Source: a virus
IMG/VR virus record: IMGVR_UViG_3300012683_000012
Span: 1-44,751 of that record
DNA: 44,751 bases
Strand: one strand, 5' to 3'
Part shown: positions 7,340 through 15,014 of the stretch, piece after piece
Layout: each line of letters opens with the position of its first letter
How positions within the stretch are numbered: the first letter of the stretch is position 1
Notes under the pieces: model-generated
What the model was told of the DNA's origin: nothing
What the model saw: the letters and a program-made list of their open reading frames with translations, nothing else
Databases searched by the model: none
Program-made: the position numbers and the translations under genes

Positions 7340-7945
7340 ATGGCATCACAAAGCTGGGGCCAACTGATTGCGACGATCCCGCTAGCTGGGACGCAATACA
7401 ATACTTACACGACCACGCAGTCCATGCTTACGACTGCGACGGCAACGGAGGCAGCGAGCGGCTTAGCCACACTTCCACCGAACTTCTTCCAGCGTGGCTC
7501 GCTCCTCGTGATCGACTTCCTCGCGGCGATCTCCAATCGCGTAACGGGACCAGACACCTTCACCATCAATATCAAGGTCGGCACGGTGATCGCATTCACC
7601 ACCGGCGCAATTACTCTGACAACCACAGCACACACGAATATTCCTCTCAAAGGTAAGATTGAGCTTTCCTGTCGCACCGTCGGTAATGGCACCCTTGCGG
7701 CCCTTATGGGGATAGCAGTACTGTCGGGCCAGATGATCCAGCAAGGCGGAACGGCTGGTGCGGATTCTGCGACCCTGAGCAACACAATCATCATGCCGAA
7801 TACTGCACCCGCAGTAGGAACGGGATTCGACTCGACCGTAGCAAACACGCTGGACTTCCAAACCGCCCAATCCTTCAGTGGCGCGGGCAACGGTTTCCGC
7901 CTCGACGAGTATCGTGTCGTGAGTTGGGGCAATTCAGCCGTATGA
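7340..7945 (+). CDS. Putative virion protein, beta-rich
   Basis: This 201-residue protein has AGGAG upstream; I use ATG 7340 rather than the TTG one codon earlier. It is rich in T, A, G and S, with repeated beta strands (GSLLVIDFLAAISN, TFTINIKVGTVIAFTT, GNGTLAALMGIAVLSGQMIQ). The C-terminus, NGFRLDEYRVVSWG, looks like a beta-sandwich edge. The composition fits a capsid decoration or head-fibre protein. No catalytic motif is seen. Confidence 0.65.
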   Translation: MASQSWGQLIATIPLAGTQYNTYTTTQSMLTTATATEAASGLATLPPNFFQRGSLLVIDFLAAISNRVTGPDTFTINIKVGTVIAFTTGAITLTTTAHTNIPLKGKIELSCRTVGNGTLAALMGIAVLSGQMIQQGGTAGADSATLSNTIIMPNTAPAVGTGFDSTVANTLDFQTAQSFSGAGNGFRLDEYRVVSWGNSAV

Positions 7946-7948
7946 CCC

Positions 7949-8869
7949 ATGTTGAGACTCTTTCTTAGCATCCTCCTCATGGCTTGGGCCTTCGTCTCAG
8001 GAGCCGCGACCTCTACCAAGACGGTAACGAAGTCCGTCACGGCGGGGAATCTGATCGTCTGTGGATTTGCCTGTGGCGACGGAACCTCCACTCCCACGAT
8101 TTCAGACGGAGTCAATAGCTGGACTCCGGTAGGCGCATCGCCTATCAAGGATACGACTAACGCGGCTGGTGTCTCTATGTGGTGGGCCGTCGCAGCGACA
8201 ACAGGCTCTATCACCATCACCATCACGGCGACGCCCACAACCTTCAATGGGACATGGGTTGGGGAGTGGAGCGGGAACGCTGCTGCGAGCTTGGATGCCG
8301 GGTCGGCTGGTCTTGCGAACATCACCGGCAGCACCGCGACTAACGGAATGGCGACCGGAGCCTTCACCCCGAGCGTGGATGGCTGTCTCATCGTCAGCTT
8401 CATCAACGACGACAGGAACCCCGCAACCAGCACCCAGTATACGGCAGGGACAAGCCCGGTAGCGTTTACCAAGCGCACTACAGTGTCGGCTGATCCCGCG
8501 GGCGCCTCTGATACGACCTATGCGGTTGAGGATGCAGTCCAGACGACCGCTGCAAGCATCAACCCGACATGGACCGAGGCGGTTGCTGATACCGCGGTTG
8601 CGATAGGCGCGGCGTTCAAGCCACTCGTCGCATCCGGGCTCGGCGCAAACTTTGGAAACGCCCTCCATCCCGGCCTGAGCCCGGGCCTCGGCGGGATAAG
8701 CTCGGCCCGCTTCCAGCCCTCGAACTGGTGGCCCTACACCCCGCCCGTTGTGGTTGCATTCGACCCTGCCCTGATGTCCGCGATGGAGAAGCATGGAAAC
8801 GATCCCCTGGTCTTACCGCCGCAAATGGTGGCTTCAGGAATGACGCCGCCAGAAGAAATGCCAACTTAA
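7949..8869 (+). CDS. Putative virion protein with hydrophobic N-terminus
   Basis: This 306-residue protein starts MLRLFLSILLMAWAFVSGAA, which looks like a signal peptide with an AxA-type site, unusual for a virion gene. The body is a beta-sandwich of Ig or lectin type (TKTVTKSVTAGNLIVCGFAC, SMWWAVAATTGSITITITAT, WVGEWSG) followed by a Pro/Gly-rich tail (FGNALHPGLSPGLGG). Shine-Dalgarno support for the start is weak. It could be a decoration or receptor-type domain; an exported role cannot be excluded. Confidence 0.6.
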   Translation: MLRLFLSILLMAWAFVSGAATSTKTVTKSVTAGNLIVCGFACGDGTSTPTISDGVNSWTPVGASPIKDTTNAAGVSMWWAVAATTGSITITITATPTTFNGTWVGEWSGNAAASLDAGSAGLANITGSTATNGMATGAFTPSVDGCLIVSFINDDRNPATSTQYTAGTSPVAFTKRTTVSADPAGASDTTYAVEDAVQTTAASINPTWTEAVADTAVAIGAAFKPLVASGLGANFGNALHPGLSPGLGGISSARFQPSNWWPYTPPVVVAFDPALMSAMEKHGNDPLVLPPQMVASGMTPPEEMPT

Positions 8870-8881
8870 AGGAGCACTAAG

Positions 8882-9325
8882 ATGCCAGCAATGTATGTGG
8901 TAGGAAGAACCGCGGCGGGGACGAACCTTACCATCGCTCTCGTGGCGGCAATCGCCTCCGCCCGCCCCTCGATCCACCAGCTCATTATCGCGTCGGACTC
9001 TGCGCCCGCGGACATCGCCACGAAGTTCCAGCTCCTGCGCCACACCGTCGCAGCGACGGGCGGGACGGCATTGGTTACGAAGGCCGCCGACCCCGGTGGC
9101 ACGTCGGGCCTCTGCACCGCCCTTCAGGGCACCATGACCGAGCCGACCTACGAAACGAATGGTGAGCTCGAAATCTCGCTCAACCAGCGTGCGACCTACA
9201 CCTGGAATGCAAACCCCGGGCGCGAGATCAAGTCTGCTGTCGGGACGGCCAACGGCCTCGGGCTGCGGAGCATCGCCTCGGGCGCAACGCCGAATATCAA
9301 CGCAACTTTGGCGTGGGATGAATGA
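8882..9325 (+). CDS. Putative virion protein
   Basis: This 147-residue protein has AAAGGAGCACTAAG before its ATG. It starts with a beta strand (MYVVGRTAAGTNLTIALVAA), then DIATKFQLLRHTVAATGGTA and several short strands. The C-terminus, PNINATLAWDE, overlaps the next gene by 4 bases. Composition and neighbours point to a structural or decoration protein. Family not recognised. Confidence 0.65.
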   Translation: MPAMYVVGRTAAGTNLTIALVAAIASARPSIHQLIIASDSAPADIATKFQLLRHTVAATGGTALVTKAADPGGTSGLCTALQGTMTEPTYETNGELEISLNQRATYTWNANPGREIKSAVGTANGLGLRSIASGATPNINATLAWDE

Positions 9326-9540
9326 GACCTGCTGGCTATGCCCGAATCGACGACCCCGAAGTCGGGGTTATCGAGATGGACACGCTTCAGTGTGTTCACT
9401 GTGGGTTCCACTGGCACATTGTGCCCGGCTCGGGCCGAACGAGGGGCTGGTGCATGAAGTGCAATGGCCCTCATTGTGGCGGCGCGGAGTGCTGGGAATG
9501 CCGCCCCTATCAGAAGCTTGTTGATGAAGGTCACTGGTAA
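9322..9540 (+). CDS. Zinc-finger protein, 72 residues
   Basis: The start overlaps the previous stop as ATGA. The protein carries CVHCGFHWHIVPGSGRTRGW followed by CMKCNGPHCGGAECWEC. These Cys-x2-Cys pairs plus extra Cys/His can bind one or two zinc ions. Small zinc proteins of this type are common in head modules of podoviruses and siphoviruses with no settled role. The stop is followed within 3 bases by the next gene's GTG. Confidence 0.75.
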   Translation: MRPAGYARIDDPEVGVIEMDTLQCVHCGFHWHIVPGSGRTRGWCMKCNGPHCGGAECWECRPYQKLVDEGHW

Positions 9541-9542
9541 AT

Positions 9543-10457
9543 GTGGCTGATCGTGGGCTCATCCAATACCAATCTCTCACCGGCCCGGTTTGGAGGGAGC
9601 CTGTCGCCGCAGCGTTGGCGTGGCTTCCGAGAGGGGAGCCGGCCCGACCTCTCGAACGGCGCAGTCTTGGCGAATCCGTCTATCCGCCGTTCTACGAACT
9701 CTACAGCCCTGCCGGGCTGCATTGGCTCCCGTCGGGCCGCTGGCCTCTCTATCCAGAGGTTCGCAAGCTCGGAGACTTCCAGCAGCCTCCGTTCCAGGCA
9801 CTCTACAAACCTGAGCAGCTTGGCTGGACACCGTCGCCCGTTGTCGGGCGAGCAGCCCCGCGAGGCACGCTCGACCTCACCGTCGAGCCTCTCCAGTTCG
9901 CTGCGCCCGCATTCGACCCACAGCATCTGGAGTGGATACCAAAGGATCAGCCCGCCGTTCGGAGCATCCCTTACACTCTGCAGAGCCTATGGGTTATCGA
10001 CCCGAGCCCTATCGTCACGGTCCCGTTCGACCCGCAGTTCTTCCCATTCCAAGCTACCGATATCCTCCTTGCGCGGAGCCTTCAGGCTGCCCTCCAGAGT
10101 GATTTCACCACCCCACCCCTCCCGCCCGGGCCCGACGTTATACCTCCAGTCCCCGACACTGGCCTTGGCGGGTCGAGTGCTGTCCATCCCCGCCGCAGGG
10201 TTGTCTATGTCAAGGGAGACAAGCGTAAGCCCGAGTCCTTCATCGACCGTATCGGGGAGCCGTTCCTTCCGCTCGAAGAGACTCCCGAACCTGTACCCGA
10301 CGCAGCTTCTGCAGCGCCTCGCGTCGATACTACGCAGGTCCGCTCTGCATTGGCTGCGCGGCTGCCTACGGCTCCCCTCCCTTCCGTTTCGACGCCTCTC
10401 GTCACGCTCAAGCCTGCGCCCGACGACGAGGACGACGATCTTCTCTTACTGAGCTAA
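9543..10457 (+). CDS. Proline-rich repeat protein of the head module
   Basis: This 304-residue protein starts at GTG 9543. It contains at least three degenerate repeats of about 40 residues: PPFYELYSPAGLHWLPS, PPFQALYKPEQLGWTPS and APAFDPQHLEWIPK. The second half is Pro-rich and basic, then ends in an acidic DDEDDDLLLL tail. A competing frame starting at 9541 gives a Ser/Arg-rich product without repeats and is rejected. The role is unknown; the aromatic/proline repeats suggest a binding surface. Confidence 0.7.
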   Translation: MADRGLIQYQSLTGPVWREPVAAALAWLPRGEPARPLERRSLGESVYPPFYELYSPAGLHWLPSGRWPLYPEVRKLGDFQQPPFQALYKPEQLGWTPSPVVGRAAPRGTLDLTVEPLQFAAPAFDPQHLEWIPKDQPAVRSIPYTLQSLWVIDPSPIVTVPFDPQFFPFQATDILLARSLQAALQSDFTTPPLPPGPDVIPPVPDTGLGGSSAVHPRRRVVYVKGDKRKPESFIDRIGEPFLPLEETPEPVPDAASAAPRVDTTQVRSALAARLPTAPLPSVSTPLVTLKPAPDDEDDDLLLLS

Positions 10458-10458
10458 C

Positions 10459-10875
10459 ATGCCAATCTACGTCTATGACTGTCGGGGCTGTGGAGCGCGA
10501 TTCGAGAGGTTCATGCCGCTCGCTCTCTACCGTCAGACCGTCGTCCATACCTGCGCGGGCCTAGGCTCGAAGGTCATCCTCCCGCCGGTGGTTCGAGGGG
10601 ACCTCCCAGGCTATGAGAGCCCGATCGACGGGCGGTGGGTTGAGGGGAGGAGGGCCCGACACGAGGACCTGCGCCGGAGCGGCTGCCGCCCCTACGAGAC
10701 TGGCGAGAAGGAGTACCACGAACGGAACAGGCTCAGGGAGAATGAACGCCTTGAGGCCACGATTGACGAGAGTGTGGAGCGCCAAGTCGCCGCCATGCCC
10801 TCTCGAAAGAAAGAGCTCCTCGAGCAAGAAATCCTCTCAGGGGCAACAACCGTAGTTCAACGCTTAGGAGAATGA
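10459..10875 (+). CDS. FmdB-like zinc-ribbon protein
   Basis: This 138-residue protein starts MPIYVYDCRGCGARFERFMP, the typical opening of FmdB/regulatory zinc-ribbon proteins, with a first Cys-x2-Cys knuckle at residues 8-11. The second zinc half is less clear: a single Cys in VVHTCAGLGSK. The C-terminal half is a charged helix (EKEYHERNRLRENERLEATI). Phages often carry such proteins just before the scaffold. Function unknown. Confidence 0.75.
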   Translation: MPIYVYDCRGCGARFERFMPLALYRQTVVHTCAGLGSKVILPPVVRGDLPGYESPIDGRWVEGRRARHEDLRRSGCRPYETGEKEYHERNRLRENERLEATIDESVERQVAAMPSRKKELLEQEILSGATTVVQRLGE

Positions 10876-10876
10876 G

Positions 10877-11863
10877 ATGCCCGACGACATCGAGCTAAAC
10901 ATTGACAAGACAGTAGACGACTTCATTGGGGAGATAGCACCGGGCTCAGAGCCCCCGCCCGACGACGTAGCACTCGACCCGAAGCCTGCGCCCGGTGCGG
11001 CTCCTGCGGTCACCTCCCTCGCCAAGCCTGCTGTCCCGGGCGCAGTCGAGCCCATCGCCTTCCCCAAGTCTTGGAAGCAAGACCTCGCCCCTCACTGGGA
11101 CAAGATGCCCCGCGAGCTCCAGGACTATGTGACCAACACCCGCGAGAAGGACTATCTCAACGGGCTGGAGCAATACAAGCAAGGCCACCAAGCCTATACT
11201 CAGTTCCACGAAGTCCTCCAGCCGTATATGCCCCGTATCACTGCCCTCGGAATGCACCCCGCCGAGGCCGTTCGGGCGCTGATGAACGCGGACTGGGCAT
11301 TGAGCCAAGGCACCCCCGAACAGAAAGCGGCCATGCTCGGCCAGATCTGCCAGAACTACGGCATCGACCCGAGGACGATCGCGGGCGCAGCGCCCGACCC
11401 GAACGCTCAGCAGCCCACCGCTGTCGAGCTCGAACTCCGTAAGAAGTTCGACGGGCTGCACTCCAACCTCAACCAGTTTATCCAGTCCCAGGTCTCCGAG
11501 AAGCGATCTGTGATTGACAAGGAAGTCGCAACTTTCGCCGCCGACCCTGCGCATCCCCACTTCGATGCTGTCGCCGATCACATCGTGCGCCTGCTCAATG
11601 CGGACAAGAACCTGTCCCTCCAGGATGCGTATGACCAAGCCGTTTGGGCTAACCCGACTACCCGAGCCAAAGCTATCGAGGCCCTCAACAAGGAAACCTC
11701 GGAGAAGGCTCGCAAGGAGCGGGAAGCTGCTGCAGCGGCTGCACAGAAGGCGAGACTCGCGAACGTCCGTGGCAAGCCGACGGACAAAACCACCGGAGCC
11801 CCGAAGGTCGGGTGGGAGGAAGCTCTCCCCGTCACCGCCGAGGCAATCTCGAAGCGAACATGA
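10877..11863 (+). CDS. Capsid scaffolding protein
   Basis: This 328-residue protein has an acidic, Pro/Ala-rich disordered N-terminus (about residues 1-55), a helical middle (PKSWKQDLAPHWDKMPRELQ, then LNGLEQYKQGHQAYTQFHEV) and a basic, Lys/Ala-rich C-terminal helix (KETSEKARKEREAAAAAAQK). That composition is typical of internal scaffolds that bind the capsid protein through a basic C-terminal helix. It lies immediately before the major capsid gene, separated by 14 bases with AAAGGATAAGG. Confidence 0.8.
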   Translation: MPDDIELNIDKTVDDFIGEIAPGSEPPPDDVALDPKPAPGAAPAVTSLAKPAVPGAVEPIAFPKSWKQDLAPHWDKMPRELQDYVTNTREKDYLNGLEQYKQGHQAYTQFHEVLQPYMPRITALGMHPAEAVRALMNADWALSQGTPEQKAAMLGQICQNYGIDPRTIAGAAPDPNAQQPTAVELELRKKFDGLHSNLNQFIQSQVSEKRSVIDKEVATFAADPAHPHFDAVADHIVRLLNADKNLSLQDAYDQAVWANPTTRAKAIEALNKETSEKARKEREAAAAAAQKARLANVRGKPTDKTTGAPKVGWEEALPVTAEAISKRT

Positions 11864-11877
11864 AAGGATAAGGCATC

Positions 11878-12864
11878 ATGCCCTCCCCGAATAGCACCTT
11901 TACGGAGTTGGTGTCCACGACCTTCCGCAACCACAACACGGAGATCAAGGACAACATCTCCAAGAACAACGCCCTGTTGGCGTATCTCAGCAGGAGCGGC
12001 AGGACCCGCAAGGAGGATGGCGGGCTCTCGATCGTCGCGCCGCTCGATTACGCCGCGAATTCGACCTATCAGCGGTATAGCGGTTTCGATGTCCTAAACG
12101 TCTCACAGAGCGACGTGATCTCCTCGGCGGAATTCTCCTGGAAGCAGATCGCCGTCAACGTCGTGGCGGACGGGCTTACCATGCGGATCAACAAGGGGCA
12201 GTCCCGCCTCATCAACCTCGTCAAGGCTCGGATCAAGAACTCCATCCGGACGTTCAAGAACAACTTCTCGAGCGATGTGTACAGCGATGGGACGCTGACG
12301 AATCAGGTCAACGGGCTCCAGGCGCTTGTCGCAGACGCCGGGACCGGAACAGTCGGCGGGATTGACTCGTCCGCCTTTCCCTTCTGGCAGAACGCCGTCC
12401 AGTCTGCAGCGGCCCCGCTGCAAGGTGGTGGCGCCATTACCCTCTCGGCGACGACCTTCGAGTCATTCCTGCTCGGGGCGTGGCTCAACCAAGTCCGTGG
12501 GGACGACAAGCCCAACCTCATCGTGATGTCGAACGACTACTTCACCTTCTTCGAGCTCTCCCAGGTCTCGCTGAAGAGGTATGTCGAAGAGGGCGCGGGC
12601 GCAGTCAATGCGGGCTTCACGAGCATGAAGTACAAGGACGCGACGGTCATCTTCGACGGTGGCTCCGGTATCCCGACCTCGCACTTCTACATGCTCAACA
12701 CGGACTACTTCGAGCTCGTGGTCCACGAGGACGCGGACATGACCCCATTGGATGGAGAGGGCGGACTGCGCCCCTACAACCAAGACGGGACCGTGATCCC
12801 CGTGATCTGGCAGGGCAACCTCGTCACCTCGAACCGACGGCTGCAATGCGTCGGCAAGGCGTAG
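11878..12864 (+). CDS. Major capsid protein
   Basis: This 328-residue protein follows the scaffold and precedes a decoration-type gene. It begins MPSPNSTFTELVSTTFRNHN and has a glycine-bounded core with long helices (SRLINLVKARIKNSIRTFKN) and strands (NLIVMSNDYFTFFELSQVSL, ATVIFDGGSGIPTSHFYMLN). The late segment LRPYNQDGTVIPVIWQGNLV reads as the closing strand of an HK97-type fold. Assignment rests on position, length and composition. Confidence 0.85.
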   Translation: MPSPNSTFTELVSTTFRNHNTEIKDNISKNNALLAYLSRSGRTRKEDGGLSIVAPLDYAANSTYQRYSGFDVLNVSQSDVISSAEFSWKQIAVNVVADGLTMRINKGQSRLINLVKARIKNSIRTFKNNFSSDVYSDGTLTNQVNGLQALVADAGTGTVGGIDSSAFPFWQNAVQSAAAPLQGGGAITLSATTFESFLLGAWLNQVRGDDKPNLIVMSNDYFTFFELSQVSLKRYVEEGAGAVNAGFTSMKYKDATVIFDGGSGIPTSHFYMLNTDYFELVVHEDADMTPLDGEGGLRPYNQDGTVIPVIWQGNLVTSNRRLQCVGKA

Positions 12865-12897
12865 CCCGCGCCCGCCAACCTTTCAAGGAGAACCAAA

Positions 12898-13614
12898 ATG
12901 TACGCAGCACTCAACACCCCGGCGGGCAACCAGCCTTTCAATGACTGGTTCACGCCGGACACGACCCAGCGCTTCGCTCTGGGAACCAAACAGAGCGCCG
13001 TCGATCCCTACTGGGGTTGGGGGGAGTTCGTCTATGCAAAGGCGTCCGGCGCCATCACCCCGCGGCTCCTGTGCGTGCTCGACGAGACCTACCTCGCGGT
13101 CGGGATGCCCAACGCGGCGAATCAGGGCTTCCCCGCCTGCGTCGCAATGGGCTCGATGGCGACCCTCACCTTCGGCTGGTTTATGGTCGTCGGGCTGACG
13201 CCGATCAAGGCCTCCGCTACGGTGGCCGCGGACGCGAGCGTCGGGCTGACGGGCGTGGGCCAGATCGGAGCCTTCGCCGCGGGTAAGCAGATCGTCAACG
13301 TCCGGAACAGGCTCTCCCAGACTGGGACCAAGACCTTCGCTAACACTCAGACGACGAACGGGACGGGCAGCCTCATCACAAACGGGTATGATGGGCTGTT
13401 CCTTGGGGCAGCGCTCAGCGGAACAGGCGTACCCGCTTCGACCGTGGTAGCGAAGCTCGACCCTGACGGGCGGACGGTCTACACCGGCTCGGCGGTCGGG
13501 ACGCTCGGGGACAAAAACTCGACGGCGACGGGCAGCATCACCCTGACCGGGACGTGGACGGGATTCTCGATCTGTCAGATCGCGTATCCGTTCGCCCAAG
13601 GCCAGATCACATAA
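12898..13614 (+). CDS. Putative capsid decoration or head-stabilising protein
   Basis: This 238-residue protein has AAGGAG before its ATG. It contains small-residue-rich strands (ATVAADASVGLTGVGQIGAF, AAGKQIVNVRN) of the kind seen in DUF2190-like head proteins, followed by a Thr/Gly-rich beta domain (TNGTGSLITNGYDGLFLGAA). It follows the capsid gene and is followed by a stable UUCG hairpin, so it is probably among the abundant virion proteins. The family match is a judgement from sequence character, not a search. Confidence 0.65.
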   Translation: MYAALNTPAGNQPFNDWFTPDTTQRFALGTKQSAVDPYWGWGEFVYAKASGAITPRLLCVLDETYLAVGMPNAANQGFPACVAMGSMATLTFGWFMVVGLTPIKASATVAADASVGLTGVGQIGAFAAGKQIVNVRNRLSQTGTKTFANTQTTNGTGSLITNGYDGLFLGAALSGTGVPASTVVAKLDPDGRTVYTGSAVGTLGDKNSTATGSITLTGTWTGFSICQIAYPFAQGQIT

Positions 13615-13624
13615 CGGCGCAACC

Positions 13625-13646
13625 CTCGGGGGCTTCGGCCCTCGAG
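13625..13646 (+). terminator. UUCG-tetraloop hairpin after the capsid genes
   Basis: CTCGGGGGC (13625-13633), loop TTCG and GCCCTCGAG (13638-13646) form a 9-bp stem with one G-U pair and an extra-stable tetraloop. No U run follows, so it is more likely an attenuator or an mRNA-stabilising end than a full terminator. It lies 11 bases past the decoration gene stop, separating highly expressed head genes from tail genes. Confidence 0.5.
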
Positions 13647-13677
13647 CCACCCCAACCTCTGAAGGAGCGACACTCCA

Positions 13678-14274
13678 ATGGCTGAAATAATGCGTGAGCG
13701 GCCCGCCTATGTGCGGTTTGAGAAGCGCCCGATCGAAGATCGGGACGAGACGATCAAGAAGGGTCACTGGGTCGGGAAGGACGTGATCTACGCCCTTGTT
13801 ACCCCGCCCGGGACGAAGGATGTTGTCGTGGTCGAGGCGGAAGAATGGATCAAGCGCCTGAAGCGCGAAGAGAGCGAAGGCCGTATCCCCTCCCAGTTCG
13901 TCGAGGCGTATGAGCGGGCGTTCGAGAAGTACAAGAAAGGGGAGGAACTCCCCCTCGACGGTACGCCGATCCGAGGCTGGCCTCCTCTGAGCCCGGCCCA
14001 ACAGCAGAACTGCATCGCGATGAATATCCATACTGTGGAGGACCTCGCCAACCTGAACTCCGAGGGCATGGCCCGCTTCGGCATGGGCGTGGTTGAGCTC
14101 AAGCGCAAAGCCACAAACTGGCTCGAAGCGGCGAGCTCGACGGGTGTGCTTGCGGCCCGCATGACCGCCCTCGAGATCAAGCAGACCGATCTGGAGGCTC
14201 AGAACACCCGCCAGCGTGAGCTGATCGAGAAGCTCCAGAAAGAGAACATGGAACTGAAACGGGTCCCAGCCTGA
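13678..14274 (+). CDS. Virion-module protein with HhH-like segment and coiled coil
   Basis: This 198-residue protein has GAAGGAGCGACACTCC upstream. Residues 1-60 are beta-rich (AYVRFEKRPIEDRDETIKKG, DVVVVEAEEWIKRLKREE). A middle segment, IHTVEDLANLNSEGMARFGM, resembles a helix-hairpin-helix, and the C-terminus (QTDLEAQNTRQRELIEKLQK) is a coiled coil. Its place between capsid and connector genes suggests a head-completion role. Not recognised as a named family. Confidence 0.65.
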   Translation: MAEIMRERPAYVRFEKRPIEDRDETIKKGHWVGKDVIYALVTPPGTKDVVVVEAEEWIKRLKREESEGRIPSQFVEAYERAFEKYKKGEELPLDGTPIRGWPPLSPAQQQNCIAMNIHTVEDLANLNSEGMARFGMGVVELKRKATNWLEAASSTGVLAARMTALEIKQTDLEAQNTRQRELIEKLQKENMELKRVPA

Positions 14275-15014
14275 TGGCAACCACGGTCCTCCAAGTTATC
14301 AAGGAGTTCGCCGGGCGGCAAGGACTCCCTGTCCCGACTGCAATCCTCGGGAGTACGGACTCGGGAGTAGTACAGTTCCTCCGCGTCCTTGAGGAGGAGT
14401 GTATTGCCCTTGCGGCCCGCGGGCCGTGGCAGACCCTCATCAACGAATACACCTTCACCTCCCTCGCCACGGAGTCCCAAGGGACCATAGCGGCGGGCTT
14501 CGGATCGGCGCCTGTGGCGCTCAACGGCTACCGCTACATGATCCCAAACCTTCTGTGGGATCGAACCTCCCGCATCCCGATCTGTGGCTCCCTCGACCCG
14601 CAGGTTTGGAGCTATCTCAAGACGATGGGGATTACAGGCCCCTACAACCAGTTCCGCTTCCGAGGGGATCAGCTCATAACGATCCCTGTCATGACGGCGG
14701 GCCATACTGTCGCCTTCGAGTACATCACCAGCAACTTTGTCAACCTCGCGGGCGTGACCTCGGCGGGTGCAGCCCGCTTCGCCGCAGACACGGACACAAT
14801 TCGGCTCCAAGACGATATCGTCCTCGCGGGGTTGACTTGGCGCTGGCTCAAGAAGAAGGGCTTCGCCTATGCGGAGGACTTCAATACATACGAGGATCTG
14901 GTGAAGGACCAGCTCGCCCGCGAGAAGCCCGGCCGGACGTTGAGCCTTGTGGGCGGCTACCAAGGATTTCGCCCTGCCATCACAATCCCCCTCATGAGCA
15001 CCATCCCGCCATGA
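14274..15014 (+). CDS. Head-tail adaptor, P22 gp4-like
   Basis: This 246-residue protein overlaps the previous stop (TGATG). It has an N-terminal helical unit (TVLQVIKEFAGRQGLPVPTA, then FLRVLEEECIALAARGPW), a beta core (LWDRTSRIPICGSLDPQVWS, HTVAFEYITSNFVNL) and a C-terminal helix (WRWLKKKGFAYAEDFNTYED). This layout is typical of adaptor proteins that seal the portal in podoviruses. It is coupled by ATGA to the tail-hub gene. Confidence 0.7.
   Translation: MATTVLQVIKEFAGRQGLPVPTAILGSTDSGVVQFLRVLEEECIALAARGPWQTLINEYTFTSLATESQGTIAAGFGSAPVALNGYRYMIPNLLWDRTSRIPICGSLDPQVWSYLKTMGITGPYNQFRFRGDQLITIPVMTAGHTVAFEYITSNFVNLAGVTSAGAARFAADTDTIRLQDDIVLAGLTWRWLKKKGFAYAEDFNTYEDLVKDQLAREKPGRTLSLVGGYQGFRPAITIPLMSTIPP

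Noticed and set aside
7405-8478. 357-codon leftward frame opposite virion genes
   Set aside because: Val/Ala/Pro-rich antisense of two signal-supported rightward genes; no start site or motif.
9541-10452. Ser/Arg-rich 303-codon frame starting at ATG 9541
   Set aside because: It is the +1 shadow of the repeat-bearing frame at 9543; composition is Ser/Arg/Leu-rich and shows no repeats or motifs.
12883-14280. 465-codon leftward frame opposite the decoration and tail-module genes
   Set aside because: It is antisense to two well-supported genes, lacks a ribosome-binding site, and has the Arg/Gly-rich composition of a GC-rich shadow.
14399-15010. N-terminal extension of the tail hub protein
   Set aside because: It reads out of frame through the adaptor gene; the ATG at 15011 overlaps the adaptor stop.
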